64,000 nucleotides of DNA, taken from positions 1 through 64,000 of the forward strand of contig VJWN01000035.1 of assembly GCA_007644065.1 (NCBI GenBank), written 5' to 3'. This DNA is from Margaritispora aquatica. Taxonomy: Eukaryota; Ascomycota; Leotiomycetes; Helotiales; Discinellaceae. The translations under genes were made by a program, and so were the position numbers. This document shows positions 11,147 to 23,260 of the stretch, piece after piece. The notes under the pieces are model-generated. The model did no database searches. It was given only the letters and a program-made list of their open reading frames with translations, and was not told where the DNA came from. Each line of letters begins with the position of its first letter. Positions within the stretch are counted from its first letter, which is position 1.

Positions 11147-11354
11147 TATGTTGACTGATCTTTGTTTATACAGTATCTTCAATCATTAAAAGTTCAAAGC
11201 TGATATGTGAATGCCGAGGGTATGAAACGTGAACCACCACCCAATCGGCTCAACTTTAAACCGACTTTGAACAAGTCCAACCACTCTGCTCTGTAACACA
11301 GGACACGGCATGGGTACTTTTATTGGTTTCAGGACCGAAATCTTTGTGGTCTTT

Positions 11355-11390
11355 GCTTGAAATAGCTTGAAATAGCTTGAAATAGCTTGC
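11355..11390. repeat. Short direct repeat, GCTTGAAATA x3
   Basis: Three head-to-tail copies of the 10-mer GCTTGAAATA plus a partial fourth lie between the dehydrogenase start and the end of the regulator gene. Probably a microsatellite; no function is evident. Confidence 0.7.
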
Positions 11391-11414
11391 TATGCATTAT
11401 GGAGTGGCCAGAAA

Positions 11415-13813
11415 TTAGCTTAGTTGACTATTTCGAGGCGTATCCATCGATGCCATTGCAAGCTCAATTTGGTCTGCAGAGATTAGCAAAAGCCCATCAA
11501 AATTAGCACAGCCATACCTCGCATCCCACCAACTGCTTCAAAAGCACTAGCATAGTTCCTTAACGCGTCCAAGATCACACCCAATCCTTCACTCAGTTGA
11601 CCAAGAAGCTTCCAGGCGGGACCATCCTTCTGAATTGCAGGTCCCATGAATCCCATAGCCTTCGTCTTGAATGTTAGCATTATCATCGCATAGCTAGCTT
11701 GCATCGCACAGCATGCGAATACTGGTATGGTACGTGGCACCGGGGACAATGAAGGACCTGGTTGTGGAAAAGGAAGTTTGCTAAAAGAATCGGCAATTGA
11801 AAAGGCAGACTTCAGACAGATCTTCGCTGACGCATGAGGTGAAAATGGCAGGAGGGCAATGTTCGGTTGAGGTGATGAGGGAAATTCGTGTGGTGAGAAG
11901 CTTGAACAACCACAGCTAGCTTCTGAGGGTGCGGGCTCTCTGGGAGTAGTTGTCTTGAGAGGATGAAGATCGCAATGCTTCTTAGTAAAAACTGGCATAT
12001 CTGAGAAAGCGCAATATCGGTGCAGCTTGATTCGTGCACTGAAAGTGTCAGTAAATCTCAGACATGTAGAACTGGCATACCTGTTCAATTTGATTCGCGC
12101 CATCCCTCGCAGTGCGATTGATACAAGTTTCTCGGACGTATCTAGCATACTAGAGTGCGATTCCAGCTCCCATTTATCGGCTTGGTCCACCAGTGGTTCC
12201 AATGCACTGTCTAACTGAATCATGCGGTCCCATATCAGAGCAGGATCAAGCTTGGCCTTCGATGTGGCATCTAAGTCGATGACAAATTGAGTTGCGGTAC
12301 TGACTGCTTGCTGGGCTTGGAGGAAAACAATCCAGGCCTAGACTGTCAGAGAAGCGAGCACAAGACTGGCTTACTCACCTCAGGATCAGCTTCGAAGTTT
12401 GGACCAGGGGTAGTGAATCGCGAGTCATATAGGATAATCGGAGGAGTCTAGAAGTTAGTTTCATATCATTGGGAGAACGAGACACTCACAGAATTGCTCA
12501 ATATGCCAGCCTGGCATACACTAATATACTAGAGTACTCAGCTCAGTTAGGGCAAATGTATGGATTGCATACCGTCATCCACCACGTTCTCTTGTTGCTT
12601 TCTGAATAGACACTTTCATCGTCCATTTTGCTGTGTAGACCAAGATTCATAGCAGCAGTCAAAGCCTGGCCCGCTCTATTCCTCATCTTTGATATGTTCC
12701 CACGCTGGGAATACTCGTATGTACTCAATAGCAAGAGTGCTATGACAACCTCGTTTTCGATGGGTACTCCAGGGTGGAATGGCGGCCGATACGGAATCTC
12801 CTCCTCATTACTGAGCGCTTCTCCAGGATCAATAACTGAATCGAGTAACTCGGATTCAATTTCGATGCTATCAAAAGCAGCCTGTGCATAAATTTGTGCC
12901 TGGATTCGTCTTTTTTGCAAAGTTTCGGCTGGTTGGCAATCGTATGGGTGTGGAATTAGAGCCAACGTTGCTGAGATGGCAAGACTGATTGGCGATGTTG
13001 GCTCATAAGTCGACATATGACTTGTAAAGAGGGCGTCTTGACCACGCTGAACGCCCATGCTAGGACAATCCACAGCAGCGTTAACCAGGGGTGGTAACAC
13101 GGGAAAGTATGGGTGTATGAAGATGTAGTATGCATTCAAACTGGCATGTTAGTGATAATCATAAAGTATGTGGCAGGTAACTCACATTTCTTCATCAGAA
13201 TTATAGACCCGAATATGATGTTGCTGTAGTTCAGACGTCCCAAATTCGGCAACCACGTCTTCTGTAAAAATAGGGTCAAATACAAAGCCTGGATCATTCA
13301 GATCCAGTTGTTTCAACCCACCTCCTGGAGCTACCAAAGACAGCGGGGCAGTAAATGGAGCTGCATAATCGAAACCTGATGATGGCTGCCCATACTCAAA
13401 GCCAGCAGCATCATCGAGCTGGGGAAGTATTGAAAGCGAACAGTGGTTCAGTTCATTATTGTTGGTATTTGGTTTGGGTTCTGATGGTTTCTTTCGAACT
13501 CTGGCCCCGCCCCGCTTGCTCTGCGTATATATACATGGTTTATTACGGTATTTGCACTTGTACTAGGTCAGAAAATTCTCCACTAGGGGCTACAATGACT
13601 TACATTAGAACAATCAGGTTTAGCCCCATCACATCGCGTCCTTGATGCACGACTTTCGCTGAATCAGTCAAATCTCAACCATTTACGAGCTTCTTACCAT
13701 TCCAGGCATGCTACCTTAACTGGTGGTACAGCAAACTTCTTCCTCACAGGTTTTTCGTCGATCTGACCTGTGTTATTACTGAAGCTCACCCGGTCTTGAG
13801 GATCGGTATCCAT
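11415..13813 (-). CDS. Zn2Cys6 transcription factor with fungal-specific TF domain
   Basis: Start MDTDPQDRVSF at 13813; stop at 11415 after a last exon reading ELAMASMDTPRNSQLS. The zinc cluster is spread over three exons: exon 1 gives CLEC across the junction at 13698/13652, exon 2 gives RASRTRCDGAKPDCSN, exon 3 gives CKYRNKPC. Together this is C-x2-C-x6-C-x6-C-x2-C-x6-C, the DNA-binding binuclear cluster. A Ser-rich linker leads to the regulatory domain (YYIFIHPYFPVLPP, AAMNLGLHSK, SNKRTWWMT), followed by the YDSRFTTPGPNFEADPE segment common in these regulators. It acts in the nucleus. Targets are unknown; the adjacent dehydrogenase and MFS transporter are plausible ones. Confidence 0.9.
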
Positions 13814-16800
13814 GCTGATTCAGGTGTGTCGGGGAAGTCCTTCTTCAAAGGTATAAAAATATATTATCTTCGTTCATATGAGCTTAGGAAAGGCTAGGAC
13901 GAGGCCACTGATCACTTATTTAACGCCCACGCGCTCCGAACAAAAATCAACACACCGAATAGACACTGTCTCTTCGAACGCTGATGATAAATCAGACAAA
14001 TTCTTTCCTCTCATGTAAACGTTGTTGACTATAAGTAGTTACACTTTACTATGTAGTCTTGATGGAAAATGTGAAGAGATACGGTTGATTGGAGTGACGC
14101 TCTGAAGCGTGTACTGTGGGCTGAAGTACTTGAAATGATAAAGATTCGTCCGAAAACAGACTGGGAGATACCTTACTGCTGGGTAGCGAGGTACTCCGGT
14201 GTGCTGTAAAGATGACCTGACTCAAGTCTGAGAAAGAGTAAACTTTTGCAGTTGCCAAGGCTTAAGGTATCAATTCCATTTTGCCTGCAGCACGACATTC
14301 GAGTTTGCGGTCATTAATTGGATACTTGACGAGAAAATATCTCAATATGTGGGGTTTGCAGTTCGTTTGTGGCTTTCTGACTGAATCTTCTTACATGGAT
14401 GGGGTGCATATGCACAGTATTGATGAGTAAGGATTGCACATGGCAATGTCAACAGCTTGGCCAAATCAAGCCTTGCTGATATATTCATGGTTGTGGTAAT
14501 ACAAATACCATTTGGCAAAGCGTGGAAGGTAACCCTACCTCTTACGCCTTGGCAGGAGTGTTACAAAACTATCACCACACCGTAACATGAAGGATTCTTA
14601 CTCGTTAAATGAGAGCGATTATCCGTCGTCATACCTGAAAGTACTCGACGCAAGATCCTCCCTCAATCAAACATCGAAGTGCAGAATTACTCCACAGTTT
14701 CAGCTAAAAGATACATCAGCAATATTAGATGACAACTCGTGGTTCGAGATGACAAGCAGCTTCTACAATTCCGGATGAAAAGTCACCGCTTATTGTCATA
14801 GAAATGGTAAGGCGAGGAACCTACACTTTAGGCCTGTGAAAGTCGATCATAGAATGACCAAGGTCCAATCGTTAGCTGTGACATTCTAACATAAAGAAAT
14901 CCAAAAACCAGCATCTTCGGCTTGATATAAGCAGCCAGGCTGGAAAGACAAGTGGCGTGCGATCGACCAGAATGGAATAGCGTAGCCCTACATCTGCGGT
15001 TAACTATGACCTGGGTATAATATCACGCTGCGAACATGATATCAGTGATGGAGAGGGAAGAAAAAGACAAAGTCGATGTTATTGTGAAACTGCGTACTGT
15101 ATAGCAATAGATAAGGTAGGAGAAGTGTTGACCCGACAAGGAATGCAAGGTGGGTGGTGGACATTTGGGCGGAGATCAACTAGCGGGGGCGGGGCGGGGA
15201 TTGCCCTCCTTCACATCATGTTCGATGTTCGATGTAACAGCAAGCACAAGCAACGTCAACCAGTATTAAGCGCCATGCACGAATCTTGTCTAGTCCGCAG
15301 ATTATGCATCCCAAATTGTTTGGTCTAGGAAGATTTGAAGAGTTATCTTCAAGCTTCAAGCCTTCGTGCTATCCTCCTCATCATGGAAAGCCCATCAATG
15401 GCCGATCGCCCAACATATCAGCACATGTCGGGACTAGTGCCAGTACCTGAGGTATTAATCATGCTGAAATAGCTCACGCAAGTGCAGAACACTGTCATTT
15501 CGTCGATTCCTATTTCCTGGCCTCGCCCTATCTTTTCGTGCGGTTTACCACTCAATATCTGCACCGGACAAGCTGTTCCTAGAAGCAAGCTGGAAATTTC
15601 TGCATTTGTAGGAGATCTGGAAGCGCATACGGCCCATCTGCCAGCTATTGAATCAGACAAGGACGTCGAAACTTCAAGAAGACAAGACGGCTCCATGGTT
15701 CTGCAGCCTGATCTGGCATCAGAGAGAAGACTCATGAGAAAGATGGATCTCAATAACATACGCCTATTAATGGTCTTGTACCTTATAGCACACTTGAATT
15801 GACCAAATATTTGGATTAGTTGCCTACCATTGGTTCTATTTTGCGGAAATTTAGCATATCTTTTTCAGAAATGCAATCCCCCCTATGGCACCCTACAACT
15901 TTCCTCTGGCTCTTATTAATGTTTCTCATTCTTTTCTACATTTAATATATTATCTTCCAACCTTTGGTCTTAAAATATTAGATCATACCTCCTCAAATCT
16001 AAACTGCGTTCAGCGTCGTGGGATGGGGAGTTGTAAGTAATTACAATTAGCAACATACAACTGGAAGGGTAAAGCCACATTTGCAAGCGGTATGGTTCTA
16101 ATAGCCATCAGCTGACCTGCCATGTGTTAATTTCTGCCTCTCGTTTTTCTACAAACAAAATGCAGTAAGGTTGCGGGTGGGATCATATATCAGTGCAGCC
16201 GCGCTCGCTACTTGCTTTGCAGGTTCACTGGCATACGGAATTTCCTCTGGAGATCCACATAGCATAGCTTCCTGGAATCTCTTGTTCAATATTCGACATT
16301 AATTCAACGCAGCAGCAGATCATCCTCCAAAGCTGTGCCGGGCCAGGACTCTTAATCACTGCACCTCGAAGAACGAGGTGGCTAAAGATGGATGAGGGTA
16401 TGCTCTATTAGCTAGGTATATGCTGATATAGATGGTAGTTCTGATTGTAGGCTGGATTGCTTCGCACTATCGCTAAATACTAGATACCCGGTTGCCATTT
16501 CTTCGATATGGTGTTGTCTTTGCCCCTTTAGATAGCCACAAAAGTCTTGCTGAATATAAGAGAGGTATATTATATTCCTCACATTGAGTTCAAAAGCACA
16601 CGATTAATCTCATCTTTCTTGAACCCAACTCATTAAGATATGTTACAAATAGAGATGTTATTCCAATAAGCGTCAGTGTTGATCATTAAATCGAGGGCGG
16701 GTCTACCCACCCCGCCCCCACCAAGCGTATACCATGATACCAAACCCAGAGTCACTATCGGTTCACGGCAACAGCACCGGCTCGAAAACGGGCAGCAGCT

Positions 16801-17254
16801 GTGCCTCGGCTAGCTCAATACACTCTAGCGTCAGAAGCGGCATCGCAGTTTGCGCCGAGGAAGCTGGGAGTGCTCGATCCACCTGGACAAGATCCAATAA
16901 CATCATTATATCTAACTCGGACTTGAAACCTCTGGCAACACAAATACAACTCTATTTGAGCCTCATGATTATACCCCTCGCCCACTTCCAGGTTCTTTCG
17001 ATACATGAGTAAGGTAACACCAAGTCTTCCAGTCACAATCATAGTTACATCACAGTCACGAGGAGAGGGTCAAGGAAGGTGCTCTAACTTTGGACACGCA
17101 CGGCGGACTTCCCTCCTTCCCTTGATTGATGCAAACGTCAGTGCATCAAGTGGACAACGTTCCTGACCGCCATGAGAGCTTTGCCCTTTCAAAGGCAGGG
17201 TGTAAGTTGAGGTCAGCAAATGCGAACAAAGAATTGCATTTATAACTCGACATT
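13814..17254. other. Long intergenic region without a convincing gene
   Basis: About 3.4 kb. Frames of 60-113 codons occur on both strands (for example around 15418-15802 and 16734-17012), but none has a recognisable domain, good splice context or biased composition. The DNA is not strongly AT-rich, so this is not a RIP block. A GC-rich tract GGGGCGGGGCGGGG lies near 15187-15200 and a C-rich tract near 16705-16722. The part nearest 13813 is the regulator's promoter and the part nearest 17255 the JmjC gene's. A lost gene or a non-coding transcript cannot be excluded. Confidence 0.5.
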
Positions 17255-18820
17255 ATGGGTTCTTACTGCCAGCCTCATCTGGATGATTGCGATCGCCGGA
17301 AGAAAGACAGTCTATTGTACCTTCTTACAGTCATGAACGATCTGGAGCGTGATGAAAGAATCGAAAAAATCAACACAAGGCAGCGAACTCTCCTAGCTGA
17401 TGTTCGAGTAAGGAATCAATGGCAATGGTTCACGGAAGCCGTGCACTATAACCCTCCCAAGTATTATTCTGAATTGGCTGAGATTGGTCTTCACATTTTG
17501 CGATACGGGCGAGCAGCGGAAACATCATATTCCACCCAAGCTGCTGACTTCCTCGTCATGAACTGTAAAGAATGGCAACATTGGCTACGGACTGGATCAG
17601 GAGATAAGATTGTTGTCTTGCAGGATGCAGATTGGTTCAACACGAGACCTGAAGCATTTGGCTCTTCTCTTCTTAGGCACTACAAATCTCGGCATCCCCA
17701 TAGCCTAAAAGTCGATGTGCAAGACTACGATTTGACACATGAAGAATCTGGTTCAACCTTCGTTGTTTCGAAAGATATTGACGCCGCAATACAGAGGTTT
17801 GAGCAAGATGGCAAACGGCGATGTCCTGTCAATCTGTTGAATTTATCCAGCAAGGAAGACGGGTTGGTACCGTGGCCGCTTTCAAAACATTGTACCATGC
17901 TCAATGATGCTGCCGCTGTTGCCGCAAACACCGTGCAAGCTAAGTACAAAGGAAGTGCTGGACCTGGGAAGGAGTTCAGTGAGACAATGACCAAGGCCAT
18001 CGATTTACAATCCTGCATGCATTTCATGATATATGGCCAGGCAGGCGCCATCTCCGGCTGGCACATGGATCATATTGGACCTTACACTTGGGTGAGTCTT
18101 CCCTTGTCTCTGTTGTCAACATCTTCTAGTTTTATTTCTAGCTGTTGAGAGATTATTTACAGTACATATCAGTGAGATTAAATGCTGACGCTAACATAGG
18201 TCACTTTAGAACCGAATGTTCCTCAGGATTTAGACAATCCATCTAATGTTTTGAAGCTGTGGGCAGTAGTCAGGACCGATATATTGTCTCGAGAGGAAGA
18301 ACTAAAGGTTAGGAATAAGTTCCGACGAGAAGGTCAACATTTTGTCCCACCTCCTGAACTTATACGAATCATCTCACTTACGGCTGGAGACACTCTCATC
18401 ATGCCGCCGGGCACTATTCATGCCCCTATCACAATCACCGACTGTCTCTTCCGAGGTGGTATGGCTATGCAGGAACGCAATTTACGACGACACGTCAAAG
18501 CCTGGCGCTTCTGTGTGGAAAACGATCGTTGTACAAATGAAGATGTACCAAAGCAGACTAGGTCTGTCATAGACTTCTTCCGCACCAGAGTCAGATTGAA
18601 TCCAGAGGGCTGTGGCTATTTGGGTAAGAACGGTTTCCAGGATTTTGAGGAAGATTGGAAAATCATCTCCGGCAGGAGTCTGAAATGCGGATGTCAAGAT
18701 GGATGCAAGAGGAAGAATTGTGCCTGCAGAGTGAGTGCTCAAAGGTGCGGCAACAAATGTCATTCTGGAGGAGGTGAAAAATGCGACAATCCGCTTGGGT
18801 GCGAAGTGACAGTTGAGTAA
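17255..18820 (+). CDS. JmjC-domain oxygenase with C-terminal cysteine-rich (CXC-like) domain
   Basis: Two exons, 17255-18091 and 18200-18820, joined by a 108-nt GTGAGT...ATAG intron, giving 485 residues. The 2-oxoglutarate/Fe(II) oxygenase core is seen as GWHMDHIG (His270, Asp272) and, in exon 2, PPGTIHAP (His353), the expected metal triad. VVLQDADWFNTRPEAFG and the phrase TLIMPPGT fit a JmjC cupin. Residues about 441-478 carry a dense cysteine array beginning LKCGCQDGCKRKNCAC and ending near KCDNP, reminiscent of the CXC repeat of tesmin/TSO1 DNA-binding proteins. The likely role is a nuclear hydroxylase or demethylase directed to DNA by the Cys-rich tail. Substrate is unknown; the CXC assignment is by motif only. 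Confidence 0.82.
18092..18199 (+). other. Intron in the JmjC gene
   Basis: Starts GTGAGTCTTC and ends GCTAACATAG, with a CTGAC/CTAAC branch-site-like motif just before the acceptor. Removing it keeps phase 0 and joins the first metal-binding half of the JmjC domain to the second. Confidence 0.85.
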
Positions 18821-19622
18821 CGATCTTAGACTGGGAGTCTCCTGAATCGTTGAATCCAGGACACGGCGCAAATGGCATTAACAACGCATTGCTATGGCGA
18901 GCTTTCTGTTATGGCGTTCGGGGATATTGGAGTAAGGTACACTCGTTGTATAGCCATGGCTTTTAGGCGTGTTCTTTTATCACTAATGCATTGTTTTATC
19001 GACATTATTGTACCTTCACAGCCGGTGTTACTTTTGTGTTTCATGTGTATGGTCAAAGCAGTAAGTTCTGCTGTTCTTCGAAACTAGGATGTCGATGAGA
19101 TTTCAACAAATTTCAACAAGTAAGATCTTGCTTGCGGACAATCCTATCCTATCTATCTCTACTCTTTCTCCAAGGTACTCTACTCGCTTCACATTTTAAC
19201 TCACAAGCGCTGTCCAGGTCCAGGTCCAGGTCCAGGTCCAACCGAGCCGCGACTAGTGCAGTGGCAGTGGGAGCGGTTAGCAAAGTAAGCACCAAGAATT
19301 GCGGCTCCTCAGTGGCTGCGCCGTAACCCCATATCCACCATTTCAGCCACTCAAGAGTCTTTGCCGCAGCCCCAACTGCAGCTGTGCCTCTGGAGAAAGG
19401 ATCACAACCAGGTTCCTGTAACCGTTACAACACGGAGTAATTTACTGGCAAATTCCCTCATTCCCTGTTTCCTGTTTGCTGTCTTTGTCTTCTGCATCTC
19501 AACCCTCTAATTTCCTATTTCTCTTGTCTAGTGCGAAGATACGATCTTTTCGACGTGAAAGACGTCCATTGCCTTGGGTTAGTGACTTCAAGTTGGCAGG
19601 CAACATTTAATGTCTTTCGAGC
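18821..19622. other. Intergenic with TCCAGG microsatellite
   Basis: No gene seen. A hexamer array of TCCAGG (about 4.7 copies) lies at 19213-19240. The 3' part is the promoter of the membrane protein starting at 19623. Confidence 0.6.
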
Positions 19623-20464
19623 ATGGCGCATCAATTCCCAACATATTATGACGCACCCGAAGCTGTACGACATGACAATCTGCCAGAGGTGAGCTATGGG
19701 CAGGGCTTGGAGACTGCACAACCAGGCAAGGAGGTCGTAGGTCCAGCAGTGGTAGAGTATTACGCAAAGGGCTACGAAGGGCATGAAGGGAAAGAGATCG
19801 GAGTTCAACCCTTAAGGAAGGAAAGGATATGCGGTCTAAGTCGGAGGACTTTCTGGATTTGCCTTGGGGTTGGGATTGTGGTGATTATTGCGGCAATTGG
19901 AGGAGGTGTAGGTGGTGCGCTGGCCGGGAGCAAGTCGAATTCTTCCTCTTCGAACAGTGCTGCACAGACAACTGGGTAAGCCTCCTTAGAGATTGGTCAA
20001 AGTGACACGGTGCTAACGATTGTAGGTCTGCGATCCCTTTATCGACGACAACAATTTCATCAGCCTCTTCCTCCTCCTCTTCGTCGTCTACGTCGACCAC
20101 ATCAACCAGAACAACCACCACATCCGCAGCGCCAGACCCAACGGATATTGCTGGCTGCCCCACGGCAAACAACACCATATTCCTCGCACCCTCTGGGGCA
20201 CATTTCCAGAAAATCTGCTGGTATGATATACTAGGCACGAACATCGATATTAAGATGGTTACGGTATCTACATTTGACTCGTGTATCGGACTATGCGATA
20301 GTTACAATACCGAGCATGGGAAAGGAAAGTGTAAGAGTGTTGTATGGGATCTTATTGGGAGTCAATACCAGCAGTGTTGGATGAAGAATGCGTCGACGGC
20401 TTTAGCACAAAATGGGATTGTGGGAAGGGCGAATGGGACCGCAGCTGCGATCTTGCAATCTTGA
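19623..20464 (+). CDS. Single-pass membrane protein with Ser/Thr stalk and cysteine-containing ectodomain
   Basis: Exons 19623-19975 and 20026-20464 flank a 50-nt intron (GTAAGC...TGTAG) and give 263 residues. Residues 1-72 are polar and likely cytosolic. One hydrophobic segment (about 76-102) contains FWICLGVGIVVIIAAIGGG. It is followed by a run of Ser and Thr, a typical O-glycosylated stalk. The C-terminal 110 residues have paired cysteines (GCPT, ICWYD, SCIGLCDSY, GKCKSV, QQCWM) and N-glycosylation sites, a layout seen in fungal PAN/apple-like or WSC-like cell-surface proteins. A surface sensor or adhesion role is inference. Orthologous relations are unknown. Confidence 0.8.
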
Positions 20465-21075
20465 GCAATGTGGGCGCTAATATTAATACCCACTACTCGT
20501 TGATTACAGAGCTGCAGAGCAGCATCAAGCCATTTATCTCATGGCTCACGGGACGAAACAGCAGAGGAGCCTATCTTGTGACTCATGATGGGGAGTGCGC
20601 GATTCACCTCTGGATAGTATGATAATGATCATCGCCGGAAATGATAAAAGGCGTCGAAGAGATATTCAGTAACAATCAACGTCAAAGAAAAACGGGACTT
20701 TTACATAAGAGAAGGAACAGCGAGTTGCACAGCAACACTCAAGGGGCCAGGTGAAGACCACCGATCGCTGACACACCATTTCACACACATGATCTAGATA
20801 GGAGTGTGTAGTATCAGTTGGTCTCAATGTACATATCAGAATCTTATCAGAATTTTATTAGCTGGAATGGCACTTAGCTCTGTATGATGAACCATTGTGA
20901 GTTGGTAATAGTTCGTGATCCACTATCATTAGATTAGGTACATCAGGAGTTTCCCACCCAAGTCCATACTCATTTACATTACCTTATATTCCGGACTGCC
21001 CAACCAAACTCAAACCTATTTACATGACAATTACATTTGAGAATCTCCACCCAAACTCACAGTATCTCACCTCAC
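20465..21075. other. Intergenic between convergent genes
   Basis: Holds the 3' ends of two convergent genes. No gene, repeat or RNA is recognised. Confidence 0.4.
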
Positions 21076-22168
21076 TTAGTCAATCTCAATCAAAGCCGGC
21101 CCATTCAAAGTCGCAGCAGCAACCGCAGGAGTCGAATTGAACTTAGTCCCTGCTCCCTTTACCAAAGCACCAATAGTGAGACCTCTCGCAAACCCAGAAT
21201 CATACGGCAATGGCGCAAAGAAATAGCTCCTCCCACTGGCAGCATCGTAATTCACTCCCTGGATCGGAGCCGTCACAGGCAGGTTCTGCCCAGAAATATA
21301 CGCCATTGACACATCGCTCGCACTCACCTTTCCATGCACGCTGAATAGCTGCGTGCTGTTCATGGCCTCGGGAGTCGTCTCAAGGGTCAACGCCGGGAAG
21401 GGGGTAAGCCCAACAACATTGATGTTCGGACATGAGCCTGGCACGATGAACTGCGCAACGGCAGTGAAAGCAAACTGCGGTGCGCCGCCGGTGAGGATTG
21501 GGGCCGAAGCGGGCACTTTGCGCTGCAGGAGACGATAGTAGCCATCCTGTTGACCCTCTTGGGCGATGATGGAACCGACGATGGGAACGAGGCCTGCAGC
21601 TTGCCCACCATCAGCGGCGAAGACGGCTTGGGCGACAGGGAGGACTCCAAGCACGACTTCGGTGAAGGTTTGGGCGAGAAGGATCGCTGAGGGGAAGTCG
21701 CTGACTGGGAAGGTGTATTGGCAGGGGAGGATTTGAGTTGCGTTTGCGTTACCTAGGACCGCATTGGCGGCGATAGCGTGGACGGTTTCTTGCTACAATG
21801 TCTTAGTATGATAGTCATCAGAGGGAACGTAGAGTATGTGTGTTGGTGATAGCTGTAAGACTGTTGACTACATAGTCGTAGTTCTCGACGTGGTACCCAG
21901 GCACATGATTCGTCACATTTGCAAGGAGGGAAGTGAAGTATGCTGTCTCAAATAGTTCATTGGCAGCGATAAGCTGGAGAGTCTGCACCGCGTCCTGCTT
22001 GAGAGAAGTGGGCAAAGGGACATTAGGGAGAGTGCCGCCTGCGAGTTTGAAGACTGTCTGTAAGGCGGTTGAATTGAGATTTGGGAAGCCATTAGCGAGG
22101 GGATATGAGAAGGGCGCTGCTGCAGCGAGAACAGCTGTTGTGGAAGCAAGGGTGAATGAAGTGCGCAT
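21076..22168 (-). CDS. Rds1/LsdA-like secreted ferritin-fold protein (late sexual development family)
   Basis: ATG at 22168; a signal peptide is obvious in MRTSFTLASTTAVLAAAAP. The next exon segment carries the family's first helix pair, NELFETAYFTSLLANVTNHV, then PGYHVENYDY. After the intron comes QETVHAIAANAVLG, whose E..H pair with the earlier Glu matches the ferritin-like metal ligands. A C-terminal beta-rich stretch ends ALIEID at 21076. Related fungal proteins (stress protein Rds1, LsdA) are induced by stress or during sexual development. The intron is awkward: a canonical GTAGTC...TTGTAG intron (21793-21871) keeps the frame but drops residues VVNSLTAITN that look conserved, while no GT donor exists immediately after them. 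Exon-intron structure is therefore uncertain; the product is about 337 residues. Confidence 0.78.
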
Positions 22169-23260
22169 TGTGTGTGTTCTGTCAGATAATGTTGAGCTTA
22201 AAAAAGCGACGAATACAAATGACCGAGAAGAGATCAAACATTGGAAATATATACTTAATATGTTGATATGTATAGAAATTTTCACGTTTTCTCGCTTGGC
22301 TTCGAGCCCGACGAGCAACTCCCACTTAGCACATTCATGAAGAAAAGTGAATCCGGATATCGAGTTCTTTTGGCTAGCTGAAACCTGAGGATCAGCGCAA
22401 ACAAAGCCAAACATGGTAGGAAGCCATTGTATAATCTTCAATACAAGAAATGCCAAGTCACCGTGCACAAGGAAAGTTGAACTCAGAACGCCTTGCTATT
22501 TCCAATTCGGGATGAAAAAAACTTCTTTCGTGATAACCTCTACGTACGACTATACAAAGACTTGACATTCTGTTGTTGCTGAATTTTATGAGTTCTCGTT
22601 AGGCTCACTAGTTGTGCTTCAGCCCTAAACTATCATCAGTTCATCCCGTCTACACGGCAGAATAGAGCTATGAAGCAGTGGCGCGAATAGTCTCGCTAGT
22701 GAACAGTCTAAGAAAAGCTTCGCCGTTGATCAGTCAAAGATTGGGGAAAATCCGGTAGTCTGGTACAGATCTGCTGACAGATTTGCAGAGCTGAAAGGAA
22801 AACGGCTCAACAGCTCTTCGCCTTTTGCTCCTATCGAGTGGAGATGCCGCAACTGAACTTGAAATGTGACGTCGGTGTAATTTGAGATGAATCACTGTAT
22901 GATGTCTGCTCCTCAACCCGTCGTACGTTGTAAAAAATTTGGGAATGAACGAGAATGTCTGCTTTGGCATTTTACACACAAGAGAACGAAAGACAAGTGC
23001 TTAAAGAACCACGAACGCCTTAGAATCTGCTGCTCTCTATGGAGCTTCATGAGATTCCTCTGCAACACTGACATTAGCACTGAAACTAGCAAGCCAAAAA
23101 CGCAGGGTAAAGAACTAAAATGCTCGTTCCTATGCATTGTTAAGAGAAGTTCGCAGAAGCTAGGACTGCAATTTTGCTTCCCCAGCAGACAGAAGGTGCT
23201 TGAGGGTCCAAAAATACGGAGACAATATACTTTAAATCCTCATTAGTTTAGATATTATAC
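22169..23260. other. Intergenic, nothing recognised
   Basis: About 1.1 kb between the start of the Rds1-like gene and the stop of the membrane protein gene. Only short frames without domain signal are present. It should include the Rds1-like promoter. Confidence 0.4.

Noticed and set aside
15418..15802. Overlapping frames of 106-113 codons on both strands
   Set aside because: No domain, no signal peptide, and equally good frames on both strands suggest chance.
16734..17012. 92-codon Ser-rich frame upstream of the JmjC gene
   Set aside because: Low complexity and no family; could be part of the JmjC promoter or leader. Not enough to call a gene.
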